A DNA stretch of 64,000 nucleotides from assembly GCA_037179515.1 (NCBI GenBank), contig JAXCGZ010005696.1:113501-177500 (forward strand). The letters are read 5' to 3'. The position numbers and the translations under genes are program-made. A model generated the notes under the pieces. It was given only the letters and a program-made list of their open reading frames with translations, was not told the origin of the DNA and made no database searches. Every line of letters starts with the position of its first letter. Position 1 is the first letter of the stretch. Positions 1-10,479 of this stretch are shown here, piece by piece. This DNA comes from Halocaridina rubra. Taxonomy: Eukaryota; Arthropoda; Malacostraca; Decapoda; Atyidae.

Positions 1-371
1 TTATCCATTTACCCTATTTACTGCTGTGTTTCAAACATTGATAACTACTGCTGTATTATTATTATTATTTATAATGATTATTATCTTTATAATTATTTTA
101 TTATTATCTTTATTATTATTATTATTATTATTATTATAAATGTTTTTTTGCTATTATATCTTATGTTTTAACTGATTTGCCTTGCAGTGGTTTTCTTCAT
201 ATGCAATAATATTGTTTTCTCTTTAGAGTGCTAATTATTTCTTTGCTAATGGAACAGTTCTACTATCCACTGTCTCAGTAAAACACACAATAATTTACAG
301 TATACTGTACTGTATATATATATTCATTTCTCATTCTTAGATTTAACATTGCTATTGCATTTTCTTTCCAG
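1..371. other. AT-rich intron of the left-edge gene
   Basis: AT-rich sequence with an imperfect (TTA)n run at about 55-137 and a pyrimidine tract just before the acceptor at 371. No coding exon is recognisable. It is read as intron because the exon at 372 opens with an acceptor and has no start codon. Confidence 0.5.
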
Positions 372-524
372 TTGTCTGAATTATCGGTGCAACGGGGTGA
401 AAAACTCGGTCCTCTTGGCCAGATGTTCCTTCAGGGTTTGGGTATGTTAACTGGTGCGCTCATCATGTTGTTCATAGCCATATATGAACACGATTTGGAA
501 CACATCATTGAGGGATCATTTTAA
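372..524 (+). CDS. terminal exon, ZIP-family (SLC39) metal transporter-like, partial
   Basis: This is the last coding exon of a split gene whose upstream part lies left of the window. A pyrimidine-rich acceptor (TTTCTTTCCAG) precedes an open frame of 50 codons ending in TAA. The peptide begins LSELSVQRGEKLGPLGQ and continues into a hydrophobic segment (residues about 18-40, FLQGLGMLTGALIMLFIAIY) and a short His/Glu-rich tail (EHDLEHIIEG). A last membrane helix with a G-x-L-T-G motif followed by a short charged tail with E-H is typical of the C-terminus of ZIP transporters, which move zinc and related divalent metals toward the cytosol. The family call rests on this one exon. Another multipass membrane protein is possible. 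An ATTAAA about 445 bp downstream (969-974) could be the poly(A) signal. Confidence 0.5.
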   Translation: MSELSVQRGEKLGPLGQMFLQGLGMLTGALIMLFIAIYEHDLEHIIEGSF

Positions 525-970
525 TATTGATGGTTTAGTAATGTCTTCATAACGAGATTCATACAAAGTGGTTTTGTAGATACTTTCAAAATATTTCTTC
601 AGAAAAGATTTATCTTTGTTTCTATTCGGATTTTTCGTATGCCATCAAAGTGAAAGGGATGTGTTATTTGATGAATACAGTGATGAGTTGTAATGGTGTC
701 AGTAATATGACAACGTTTCCCAAAAAGTTAACAAGGAGGTTGTAGATAAGAAAAAGTGTGACAGCTATCATGTGTTCAATTTTTATTTTTAATATACCTG
801 AAATGTATGTTCTCCCAAGAACCACAAAAATGTAGGAGATAGTCATTATCAAGGCCTAAATCTCTACACCACATAGAAGAACTGTATCTATCCTACATAA
901 TATAGTATCAGCTCCAGACAAGCTTCAGGAAAATGAAAACCTACATAACGATATGACAGGTGTAGTAAAT

Positions 971-974
<4 letters not shown>
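525..974 (+). other. 3' untranslated or intergenic sequence
   Basis: No open frame or recognised repeat. It follows the stop codon of the transporter-like exon and ends at a TA tract. ATTAAA at 969-974 is the only poly(A)-signal-like hexamer noticed. Confidence 0.35.

Positions 975-1041
<67 letters not shown>
975..1041. repeat. (TA)n microsatellite
   Basis: Pure TA dinucleotide run between the two left-hand genes. Confidence 0.95.
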
Positions 1042-1044
<3 letters not shown>

Positions 1045-1096
1045 CCACTCAGATGGGTAAGATTTTACCATGGGAATAATGTTACAATTGTGTCAG

Positions 1097-1155
1097 CAAA
1101 AGATAGAGAGCCCTTAGCTGCTCAAGAACTATTCCTGTTGCTGGCTGTGGACAAG
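1097..1155 (+). CDS. candidate exon 1 of an unidentified gene
   Basis: Open segment after the acceptor GTGTCAG, giving two bases and then the peptide KDREPLAAQELFLLLAVDK, likely helical. It ends at AAG|GCAAGT, the usual context of a GC-AG intron donor. Joined at phase 0 to the segment at 1520, the frame reads ...[20 protein letters not shown]... without a break. The protein family is not recognised. Support is conserved phase and exon-like composition in otherwise AT-rich DNA. The GC donor is unusual, and the exon is short enough to be a chance reading. Confidence 0.4.
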
Positions 1156-1296
1156 GCAAGTTACATATTTTTGTATATTGCAATTGTAATTGGGTGCATA
1201 AATTGGGATAATATAGTAAAATTTTGCTGTAACAGACTTCCAAGCAGTTGAGTACTCCAATTTAGATTCTCACATAATACCATTTGAAAAACTTTG

Positions 1297-1428
<132 letters not shown>

Positions 1429-1519
1429 CACATAATGTACAGATTATATCCAAAGTAACGGACATCAGTTGATCATCCTATAATCCAAAGTTATGTAAAT
1501 TTCCAACTTTCTCTCCAAG

Positions 1520-1701
1520 ACCACTGGTGACCCAGTTGTGATACCCTTTCTTCGGCTATTTTTGCCAGTATGTGTGGCCAAGTATTCGCATCCCAACTTC
1601 GTGAATTCCTTGGAATCTAGTTTTAGCCAGCAAGTGCAGCTCACACTTGAGAAGCTATTTATTACCTATGAAGGAAGTTTGGTGGAAACATGCCATTTTC
1701 A
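1520..1701 (+). CDS. candidate exon 2 of an unidentified gene
   Basis: Sixty codons plus two bases, after the acceptor CTTTCTCTCCAAG and before the donor CA|GTATAAGT. The peptide (starts [20 protein letters not shown], ends [12 protein letters not shown]) has normal amino-acid balance and helical character, unlike the low-complexity frames around it. The last two bases (CA) join the first base (G) of the segment at 6064 to make Gln, so the frame continues ...ETCHFQ-SKMRVQAVND... across a 4.4-kb repeat-filled intron. No catalytic motif is visible and the family is unknown. It might be part of a helical-repeat scaffold protein, but nothing in the sequence proves that. Confidence 0.45.
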
Positions 1702-1760
1702 GTATAAGTATTGCTGTATGATGAATAATAATTTTTCTTATTGCTTAATTTCTGACTTTT

Positions 1761-2077
<317 letters not shown>

Positions 2078-2084
2078 TATTATT

Positions 2085-2400
2085 ATTATTGTGATGCCTG
2101 GATGGGCCAAAAAATGATAAAATAAAACAGCCTTTATCAGGCTGTAAAGAGAAACAGAGATGGAGAGTGTAATGACCTGTCAAATGTGAAGGGATTATAA
2201 AAGATGTGTAATGAATATCCAGCTCTCTGCTGGGTTTTAATATACCTCTGCATTACTTTCATGATGTCTATTCCAATAATTCTCCTTAGATCTTATTATT
2301 ATTATTGTTATTATTATTGGCAACAATAATTTTCCTTTGATGATGATTGTGGAGATTATTATCTGCATTATTATTATTATTATTAAGGGCTCATCATTGT
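2085..2400 (+). repeat. interspersed repeat X, plus copy
   Basis: Shares a core (GAGAGTGTAATGACCTGTCA ... ATGAATATCCAGCTCTCTGC) with copies at 2502-2790 (inverted), 12660-12835, 19165-19670, 41930-42200 and 42330-42600. It carries short ATT microsatellites. No protein-coding capacity is seen and the class is unknown. Confidence 0.6.
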
Positions 2401-2501
2401 TTGTACATCTGTTGGTTTATTTACTTTAATAACTGTACAGTGCCCCTCCCTAGTTGGCTGGGACAAAGAGTGTGGGGGGTTGGGTAGAATAGAATGTTGG
2501 A

Positions 2502-2790
2502 GAGAGACATCTTTAATTAACTCTTGTTCATTCAACCAAAACTACATTATTTATTGTAAAAATAATGGTTTAATTACAAATTCGTAATAATAATAATCTC
2601 CACAATCATCATCAAAGGAAAATTATTGTTAAAAATAATAATAATAATAATAATAATAATAAGATCTAAGGAGAATCTTTGGAATAGACATCATGAAAGT
2701 AATGCAGAGGTATATTAAAACCCAGCAGAGAGCTGGCTATTCATTGCACATCTTTTATAATCCCTTCACATCTGACAGGTCATTACAAGG
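2502..2790 (-). repeat. interspersed repeat X, inverted copy
   Basis: Reverse complement of the X element. About 2170-2368 and 2590-2785 form an imperfect inverted repeat of roughly 200 bp per arm. Its far part (2502-2584) matches 19590-19670 in the opposite orientation, so this copy is longer than its plus neighbour on that side. Confidence 0.6.
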
Positions 2791-2955
2791 GTGATAATTA
2801 ATAAAGTTTTAAAAATTCATGATCAAACCAGAACTCGTAATGGGTAATGGATTTTAGCTTGATAAATTTAGGTTCAGAAGGGAAAATGGTGAAAATTGGC
2901 TTTATAATACCGTAGAGTATCATGCATGGAACAGGATTCCTGGTAGGATAATAAA
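2788..2955 (+). pseudogene. CR1-like LINE family 2, 3' coding fragment
   Basis: Decayed C-terminal coding remnant of a CR1-clade retrotransposon. It encodes pieces such as KVLKIHDQTRT and LDKFRFRR in shifted frames, as do the longer copies at 18106-18430, 20340-20680 and 25370-25648. Truncated at both ends and not functional. Confidence 0.6.
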
Positions 2956-2968
2956 TGTGTGTGTGTGT

Positions 2969-2971
<3 letters not shown>

Positions 2972-3048
<77 letters not shown>
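2972..3048. repeat. (TA)n microsatellite
   Basis: Directly abuts the left end of the Tigger-like element at 3053. Confidence 0.95.
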
Positions 3049-3052
<4 letters not shown>

Positions 3053-4531
3053 CAGTGTTCCCCCCCTTATCGTGGTAGTTCGGTTCCGGGACCCGGCGCG
3101 AACCAGGAAAACCGCGGAGTAGGATCAGCCTATACGTACATAGATATTTTAATTTATTTTTATGTTTACACTGTATAAACCCTCCCTGTACTGTTAAAAA
3201 ACACCCTTTACATTATAAATAACAGCAAGCAACGTAATTTTTTATGAAAGTGATAGGAAAACTTACCGTAAATGAGGTGATGATGACATGACATACATAG
3301 GTACAGTATTTTACAATAATTTTTACGTTTACGTAAAATAGCGGCCGACATCCAGAAACTTTTTTCCTTCTTTCAACATATCTAAGAGTTTCACTTTATC
3401 TACAATTGTTAACATTTTCCTTTGCTGCTTAGGCTCACTACAAAAAGCCTTAGAAGATGAAGGATGCTTGGGAGGCATTGCAAAGGTTAAAATATGCGAG
3501 TAAAAAAATCACAAGCAAAACATATTAATAATAATAAGCACAACGTGAACGGCGCACACGAGTGAGGCGAGACAATGGAAGATGGTGGAAGCCTTTGTCC
3601 GAAACGCTGATAGCGGTATCATATTTTTCATGTTGCAATACTGTTAGTATTTATGTTTTTTACTATTTTTTACTGTTTTATTATTCTTAGGCTAAGAAAT
3701 ACGTTTTTTTTATCAATAAAATCATGAAACTACTGGAAGTATAAATATATATGCTAGCTCACGTAGCTGCGACCCCAATACATTGTACGCTATCGAACAC
3801 AAGCAAAACGTTTAATAAGCACAACATGAACTGTGCACTCGTTTAGACTGAACGAGTCTTTGTTCGAAACGCTGATAGCAGTATGGTATTTCACATGTTG
3901 CAATACTGTTAGTATTTATGTTTTTTACTATTTTTTACTGTTTTATTATTCCTAGGCTAATAAATACGTTTTTTTTATCAACAAAATCATGAAACTACTG
4001 GAAATATAAATATATATGCTAGCTCACGTAGCTGCAACCCCAATACATTGTACGCTATCGAATACTATATCACATGATGCAATACTGTGAGTTATACTGT
4101 ACGTACGTATATCATTCAGTTATTAGTACAATGTATATTAATTTAAAATTCATCTACTTATTTGATGATTGTACAAAATCTATTGTATTTATTCATTGTA
4201 ATTTGGACCAAATATCCCTTTTGTAAAGATTATACTGGACTTTTCAAAAGAGGTGGTCAATAAACGTATCTATCTATCTATCTAAATTTATGTTTTTTAC
4301 TATTTTTTACTGTTTTATTATTTGTAGGCTGGGAAATAATTTTTTTTTAATCAATTTGATAATGAAATATGTTTTTTCAATAAAAAAAAAAATGAAAATA
4401 CTGAGAATTTTTTTTTTTATATTTTAATATTTTTGCATATACCAATAAAATAAAATAATAATTTATCCCAAAAAAAACCGCGATACAGCGAGAACGCGAA
4501 CCAAGAAACGCGAATAACCAGGGGAACACTG
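3053..4531 (-). mobile_element. Tigger-like (pogo/Tc1-mariner) non-autonomous element T1
   Basis: The ends begin CAGTGTTCCCCCCCTTATCG and, on the other strand, CAGTGTTCCCCTGGTTATTC. Both are flanked by TA, the target-site duplication of Tc1/mariner and pogo elements. A minus-strand remnant at about 3350-3482 encodes a Met-Pro-Pro-Lys start and the motif LTIVDKVKLLDML, matching the transposase start of T2. The DDE catalytic core is missing. It also holds about two copies of a subterminal repeat (around 3618-3800 and 3885-4070), a retroelement-tail-like insert (4080-4283) ending in (TATC)n, and one unit of the 160-bp repeat amplified in T4. Confidence 0.75.
4080..4283 (+). mobile_element. retroelement 3' tail-like insert with (TATC)n, inside T1
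   Basis: The block ends GTGGTCAATAAACGTATC followed by TATC repeats, like a non-LTR element 3' end with a microsatellite tail. The same block sits at 22260-22463 in the sister element T3, so it entered a common ancestor of T1 and T3. Confidence 0.45.

Positions 4532-4534
<3 letters not shown>

Positions 4535-4608
<74 letters not shown>
4535..4608. repeat. (TA)n microsatellite
   Basis: Abuts the right end of Tigger-like element T1. Confidence 0.95.
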
Positions 4609-4612
<4 letters not shown>

Positions 4613-4745
4613 ATGATGAGGATGATCTTTTATTATCGTAATCCTCTTTGTACTCGTGGAAGAAGTTAAGGTCCTACTTCACGGAAATTCACCTATCGCG
4701 GCCGGTCCTGGAACCGAACCCCCGCGAAAACGAGGGATTACTGTA
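4609..4745. mobile_element. repeat U fragment joined to a Tigger-like end
   Basis: The left part (GATCTTTTATTATCGTAATC) matches repeat U (17873-18090, 32891-33073). The right part (CCGGTCCTGGAACCGAACCC ... GGGATTACTGTA) is a Tigger-like terminus like those ending T2 and T4. Confidence 0.5.
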
Positions 4746-6063
4746 TATTTATTTATTTATTTATTTATTTTTTTTATTTTTTATTTTATTTTTTTTTTTT
4801 TTTTACACGTCTATGTAAGTCCTTCAAACTTGCCATGGGTACTTTATTTTGAATTGTATTGTTTTATAGTTTTTTAATTTTATAAGCCCCTCTAACTTGC
4901 CATGGGTTTATAACTGTAGTCCTCCCACATCAAAGCGAAGTGTTGGATGCTTCTGGAGCACTGGTGACCTCATCCCATTTTTGACACCCTGGCTTTAGCA
5001 AGAGCTAAAGCCAGGGTGTATCCACATCCCAATTAAGGTAAGAATTTAGGAGGCTCGAAAGGACCAATTACCATTTTCCCCTCGTGAAATCCGACTTCGG
5101 TGGATCCGTAGGAGAATTCAGTTTACATCCACTAACGTCCACTACTACTGTTTGGCGATCAGGTTTTCTTTTTCATACTCTAGTGTGGTAGACATATATG
5201 CGACCTATTTTAATCTTTATAAAGTCAGGGGACACATTATTATGTGTGCGTATATATATTTTCTCTCTAACATTTCCCATTTTCATTTTGTACTTATTTA
5301 TTAGTGTCGTGTATATACTTATTTATATATTTACTTACGTCAAACAAGATCTTGTTAAGAAAACCTCTTACATTTTTTAAGTCTCACATATCCGGTCATG
5401 GTATCTCAATTGAAATTTGAACCAGAACATGGATGTAGTCTTAACTCTCTTTTTTTTTTAATGTTTACATTATGTACAGTCATAGTTATAAAAAAATCTC
5501 TTTTTGTCTTACTTCCTCTTTTTACACATCTGCGGAACCGTGATCTTAACATTAAACAGTCGTATGTAGTAATATTGTAAGTTGTCGCATGACTAGTGGT
5601 AGGGCCCTGGCCCACTGTATGGGAGAAAGCAAACTTTTCATTTGTGCAACCTTGGAATTTTTATTTTGTAAGTGGCAACATTGTCAGCCACTGTACGTAT
5701 TCATGCCATTTTGTAAATGATTTTTTTTAGCTTAGTACGACAGTGTATAAAGATTGGTTCCTATTGCTGTTTAAACAGGTGTCACATTTTTCCCTAAAAT
5801 GTAACTTTCCCCCTCTCAATTTGTTTGTCTAGGAGATTAAATGGCATTTAGACAGAGGGTAGCACGGAAACTCAGTAACTTGCGCATAGTATTTTGCTTT
5901 TATTAATATTATTATTTGATATTTATAGTTTTTTTTTATTAATATTAAACTGAAACTATCACTGTTATTCATGTTGTCACCATCATTGTTCCTATTCTTA
6001 TATTTAACATATGCATTACCATTACTGTTGGAAGCATTTAGTATTGTCGCATTTGGTGACAAG
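4746..6063. other. intron sequence of the unidentified gene; (TTTA)n and a perfect hairpin
   Basis: (ATTT)n and T-rich sequence lie at 4746-4805. At 4984-5019 is a perfect 16-bp inverted repeat around the tetraloop AAGA. The rest appears to be single copy within this window, with no convincing exon. Confidence 0.45.
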
Positions 6064-6193
6064 GTCAAAGATGAGGGTCCAGGCTGTTAACGATCCAAAC
6101 CTAAAGGTCTCAGTGATGGACCAGTTATTCTTGAGTGAACAGCTGCAAAGGCAGATGAAGGCTGCAGCAAGCCCATCATCTCCATTTGTCATG
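6064..6193 (+). CDS. candidate exon 3 of an unidentified gene
   Basis: One base plus 43 codons after the acceptor GGTGACAAG (weak pyrimidine tract) and before the donor ATG|GTATCC. The leading G completes the split Gln codon of candidate exon 2. The peptide runs SKMRVQAVNDPNLKVSVMDQ, then LFLSEQLQRQMKAAASPSSP and FVM. It looks like ordinary protein, with an amphipathic stretch and a Ser/Pro-rich end. The family is not recognised. The frame also extends upstream without a stop, so the exact acceptor is uncertain. Confidence 0.45.
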
Positions 6194-6250
6194 GTATCCT
6201 TGTCATAGGAATCAACTGAATTATTTGTAAAGTATTGTGTGCTTTTAGAG

Positions 6251-6352
6251 TGCAAAACGAAGTACGCATTAAGCAAACACCTGCAGAAGCATCTTTGCTC
6301 TTTGGACGTATATTATGGAATGCAGAACCTCATCCTTCACCTCCAGGGATAG
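6251..6352 (+). CDS. candidate last exon of an unidentified gene
   Basis: After a 57-bp putative intron ending TGCTTTTAGAG, phase 0 gives 33 codons (CKTKYALSKHLQKHLCSLDV then YYGMQNLILHLQG) and a TAG stop. Composition is protein-like and helical. Using the AG two bases upstream would end the protein after seven residues, so acceptor choice matters. With the three preceding candidate exons this gives a C-terminal piece of about 155 residues. The gene product is unknown. Confidence 0.4.
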   Translation, partial: CKTKYALSKHLQKHLCSLDVYYGMQNLILHLQG

Positions 6353-7105
6353 CCACGATGATGTCTATGCGAGTGTGTGTATATGTAACGAAAAATGAAA
6401 AGCTAAATATAAAATCTACCGAGATGTCACAGCAATTAAAACGGGTATATTGCTATATTAAAATACACCTATGCAGATCTGTGAAATTCTGGCTTGTTGG
6501 ACAGCTCTATAATTTTTGGCTGTAAACCCATACCCTGGACAGTTATTTCCCTAGAGCGGTACTAGTAACTCTAGGGATACTCTGAGTAAGAGTAAATGAT
6601 TGTTGCGAAAATATAATAAATTATTAGTAGCTACCAATAATTTTTGAAAAAGTGATCAAAGAATTTATCCAATTGAATTACCAGTATTTAGGTATTTTCA
6701 TTTGCTTTTATTGTTTATTATTTACTTATACAAAGGTTATTTGATATAGTGTTTTGTATATATCTACTAGTGAATTAAGTTTTCTCTGAATTTTTTCCTT
6801 TTCTTTATTTATGTAATCACTTCTTCACTTGTCTCGTTGCAGTAATATTAGTGGTTACTGTGGTGTGTTCATTAATGTTAAAAAAAAATAGTTTGAAAAG
6901 TTGAAATTTGTATTTCTATTGAATGTTAGTCCCATGATGCACCCTGAATGAAGACCTAAATGAATGATAGGGAACACGCTTATGTCACTCTTGTAGATTT
7001 ACATTCCTCCTTTTGTACTTGATGAAAAACTTCAACGGAAAACTTCTTCATGCATCAGAATTAGTGTTCATTCATTATTTTCCATTTTTCACATTTATCA
7101 CATTT
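6353..7105. other. no recognised feature
   Basis: AT-rich sequence with no convincing exon, repeat match within the window or RNA gene seen. Presumably 3' UTR and intergenic. Confidence 0.4.
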
Positions 7106-7316
7106 TGAGTGGTCACTGTGGCAAAGTAGTAACGCTCGCAACTTTGAGTCATCAGGTCGAGGCTTTGCGGCCCACCATGGTCTGAGGTTAGAAAAGGCAT
7201 TCATGCAGGGTAAGAGTCGCACCTGCCAACACCAAAGTGCTTTGCAAGAAGGTTTTGTCTTAGCCCTTATTAGAAAAGGGAGTCAATGATGTAAAACCGA
7301 TCACATCACATCACAT
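7106..7316 (+). mobile_element. tRNA-derived SINE (family B)
   Basis: The tRNA-like head (GTGGCAAAGTAGTAACGCTC, degenerate B-box region near 7157-7176) is followed by a body ending TTAGAAAAGGGAGTCAATGATG and a (TCACA)n-like tail. The body matches the minus-strand element at 56091-56283 (…CTTAGCAGAAAAGGGAGTTC…), so the two are members of one family. Confidence 0.6.
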
Positions 7317-8850
7317 TATCACGCATCTATACTTACAAATTTTCACAATGGCTCTCATATTACACGCCATAATAGCACAAGATTGATTGCTCATAATGTT
7401 TTTATTGCAGTGACCTAATTAATATTTCTTGGCTCAGTTACCTATTGATGTTAATTGTTAAATATTTTTCTCTTATGACTATGACACCGTGACTGGCAAT
7501 GAAAATGGTTCTCATCTTGCCCATGCTCTAAGAAAAACTCCCAGCTTAAGGACTAGACAGAAATAAGAATTATATATAATAAAAAAGACAGGTTGAAAGA
7601 ATACTTAACATTATGAAGACCTTAGTGATGAAATAGAAAGCAGACAGAGACAGGGGTAGGGAGTGTTGTGAATTGTCAGATGTGAAGGGATAATGAGAGA
7701 CTTGTAATGAAATAAATGCGCCAGAATAATCGGTTAGAGAGAGGGATAGAAAAAGAACTGTAACTAAAGGAAGACTTATCATCTAACAGTTAATATTACA
7801 GCAGACCTACAGTTGCAGTTTTGCAATGGGCGGCTGGTGCCATGGGCCTTCCTTTTACTATTATATTTGTAGATGCCATTTGGGTATCATAGAGCTGAGT
7901 ATATTGAGTGGGAAAAGAAATGTTCTTTTTTTCATTGCCTCGTAAAATATTTTTCATATTTTAGTATATATTGAATAAAATACGTCTTAGTAGACTTAAC
8001 TTTCTTATTTAAGTATGATGACTTAATTACTATCAATTTTGTGAGCACATTATTTAGGTGTTGTTACTTATTTCAAAGGTTATTCTAGATTCTCAATTTA
8101 AGTTTTGAGTTATCTCTCTCATATACCTTTGATAGATCATATTAGTACATTTTTTAAAATGTCGGGAGAGTTATCCATTAAGTTCATATTTACTGGAACA
8201 CTAACATTAAAATCTCATGCATTATAAGGCATATCTCATAAGCTCATTATATTTGATAATGTTTTGTGTATATATATACTGGCAGTCTCCTCTATATGAC
8301 CTGGTTTGGTTCTGAGACATCTGTCTGATGGCACATCAGACGTAAGTCAGAACCTTTAATCAATGGGAAAATGGTAAATAGGGACCTTATTATGGTGGAC
8401 GTTAATAGAATATCATCTTTAAGTCTCATTTTCTGGTCTTTTTAACCCTTATGCCTCGCATTTATTCCTTTCTTATCATTGTAGCCTGTATATGAATACT
8501 GTATTTTCTTTCTGAAATATCATACAAATATAGAAATATAAAATGTATGAAAGATTTTACTCTCTGTACAAGTAATCCCTGTCAGTTCTCTATTTTCTCT
8601 CTCTTTCTTTCTCCTCTCTCATTAAGACTTTTTTGTTTAATTTTGTCGTTATATAGTGTTATGATTTTATAATTTAATTAAAGTTTTAGCAATTCTTGTA
8701 GTTTTTCTTAGTTTACTTTATTAGGTTTTTGTTATTCTTTTGTTTATTTTCACCTTCATAGTACCCATTCGTTCCTTATAGATTATGTAATGACCTAGTT
8801 ATATATATTTTCTCAATGAAATTGCATGTTACAATTAAAAAAGTAAAGTA

Positions 8851-9154
8851 CAGAAGGTCCCTTACTTACGAACATTTGAGTTTTGAGCATTCACAGATAC
8901 GAACAAAAACTTACCCATTATCTACCCATGTATTAATGTATTTATTACTATACTGTACTGCATTATTACAATATTATTACTGTATTAAAATTCATTAATA
9001 CTGTATACTTTATTTCATGTAGTAGACTAGTATATTAGTGCTGCACATATATGTACTGTGCAGTAATTTTTTCTTTCTAAACACAACTTTCGAACAATTC
9101 TTCATATGAACGGACTTCTGGAACCTAACTTGTTCGTAGGTTCGGGAGTGTCTG
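8851..9154 (+). mobile_element. mariner-like MITE M1
   Basis: 304-bp element with imperfect inverted ends (CAGAAGGTCCCTTACTTACG; other end, complement, CAGACACTCCCGAACCTACG) flanked by TA. It has no coding capacity. The duplicate lies at 14681-14985 and related copies at 10105-10396 and 24578-24700 in the opposite orientation. Confidence 0.65.
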
Positions 9155-9187
9155 TATAAAACTTCTTACACTCTACACATAATCGTT

Positions 9188-9418
<231 letters not shown>

Positions 9419-9495
<77 letters not shown>
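9419..9495. repeat. (TA)n microsatellite
   Basis: Continues directly from the CTTATTTGATA tail of the tRNA-like element. Confidence 0.95.
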
Positions 9496-9497
<2 letters not shown>

Positions 9498-9508
9498 TCG
9501 TTATCTGT

Positions 9509-10043
9509 ACTGACCACAGAATACAATCGGAATGGAAGAAAGTGTCTGGGGTGCTGTGCGACAGGAGAATAGGGATTAAGTTGAGGGGTAAAGTGCATAA
9601 GACAGTTGTGAGACCTGCGATGATGTATGGAGCAGAGACATGGGCAGTAAAGAAGACACAAGATAAAAAACTTTATGTGGCAGAGATGAGGATGTTGAGA
9701 TGGATGTGTGGGGTGACAAGAAGCGATAAGATCAGAAACGAGGTAATTAGAGGTACCTCAAAAGTTAGAGAAATATCAGATAAGATACAAGAAAATAGAC
9801 TAAGATGGTATGGTCATGTCGTTAGGAGGGATGAACAGTATATTGGGAGGAGGGTGATGGAAATGGATATGCAGGGTAGGAGAAGGAGAGGGAGACCAAA
9901 GCGTAGGTGGATGGATTGCATCAATGACGACCTGAGGTCTAAAGGTTTGTTAGGTGATGAGGTATGGGACAGAAACAAATGGAGAAAACTGGCCAGAAAC
10001 ATTGACCCCACATAAAAGTGGGAAAAGATGTAGACGAAGAAGA

Positions 10044-10045
<2 letters not shown>
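9509..10045 (+). pseudogene. RTE-clade LINE, 5'-truncated 3' end
   Basis: The open frame (about 9509-10015) encodes the C-terminal part of an RTE-type reverse transcriptase. Motifs in order are WKKVSGVLCDRR, KTVVRPAMMYGAETW, VAEMRMLRWMCGVTR, RLRWYGHVVRRDE and GRRRRGRPKRRWMDC. These are typical of RTE/BovB-like elements downstream of the catalytic palm, so the endonuclease and YADD catalytic core are missing. After the TAA stop a short 3' UTR ends in a GAA/GAT-rich microsatellite (GACGAAGAAGAAGA), as RTE 3' ends usually do, and runs straight into (TA)n. The 3' coding part is intact, which suggests a fairly recent copy, but it cannot move by itself. Confidence 0.85.

Positions 10046-10104
<59 letters not shown>
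10046..10104. repeat. (TA)n microsatellite
   Basis: TA run after the RTE tail. Confidence 0.95.
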
Positions 10105-10106
<2 letters not shown>

Positions 10107-10392
10107 ACACTTAAGAATGATTAAGATTCCAGAAGTGCATTCGCAAGTAGAATTGCTCATAAGTTGCGTTTAGGAAAAAAAAAAGTATTGTACAATACAT
10201 ATATATGTACTGTACAATACTAAGGCTAAAGACTTTTAACTACTACTCAAAGAAGAAAATATACAGTATTAATTAATTTTGATACAGTAATAATAATGTA
10301 ATAATACATTACAGTACAGTAATACAGACATTAATAGATGGGTTGATATTGGCTAGGGTTTTGTTTGTAACTCACTTGCTCACAAGGGAGCG

Positions 10393-10396
<4 letters not shown>
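10105..10396 (-). mobile_element. mariner-like MITE M3
   Basis: Inverted relative of M1. The right end, read on the minus strand, is CAGACGCTCCCTTGTGAGCA and is flanked by TA. The left part matches 24578-24700 (AAGATTCCAGAAGTGC). Confidence 0.55.

Positions 10397-10471
<75 letters not shown>
10397..10471. repeat. (TA)n microsatellite
   Basis: TA run between MITE M3 and block S2. Confidence 0.95.
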
Positions 10472-10479
10472 TTTATTAT

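Noticed and set aside
7570..7782. Frame conserved between 7570-7782 and 13383-13595 (minus strand) as a gene
   Set aside because: It lies in an X-related interspersed repeat within the duplicated S1 block. Low-complexity Ser/Leu composition.
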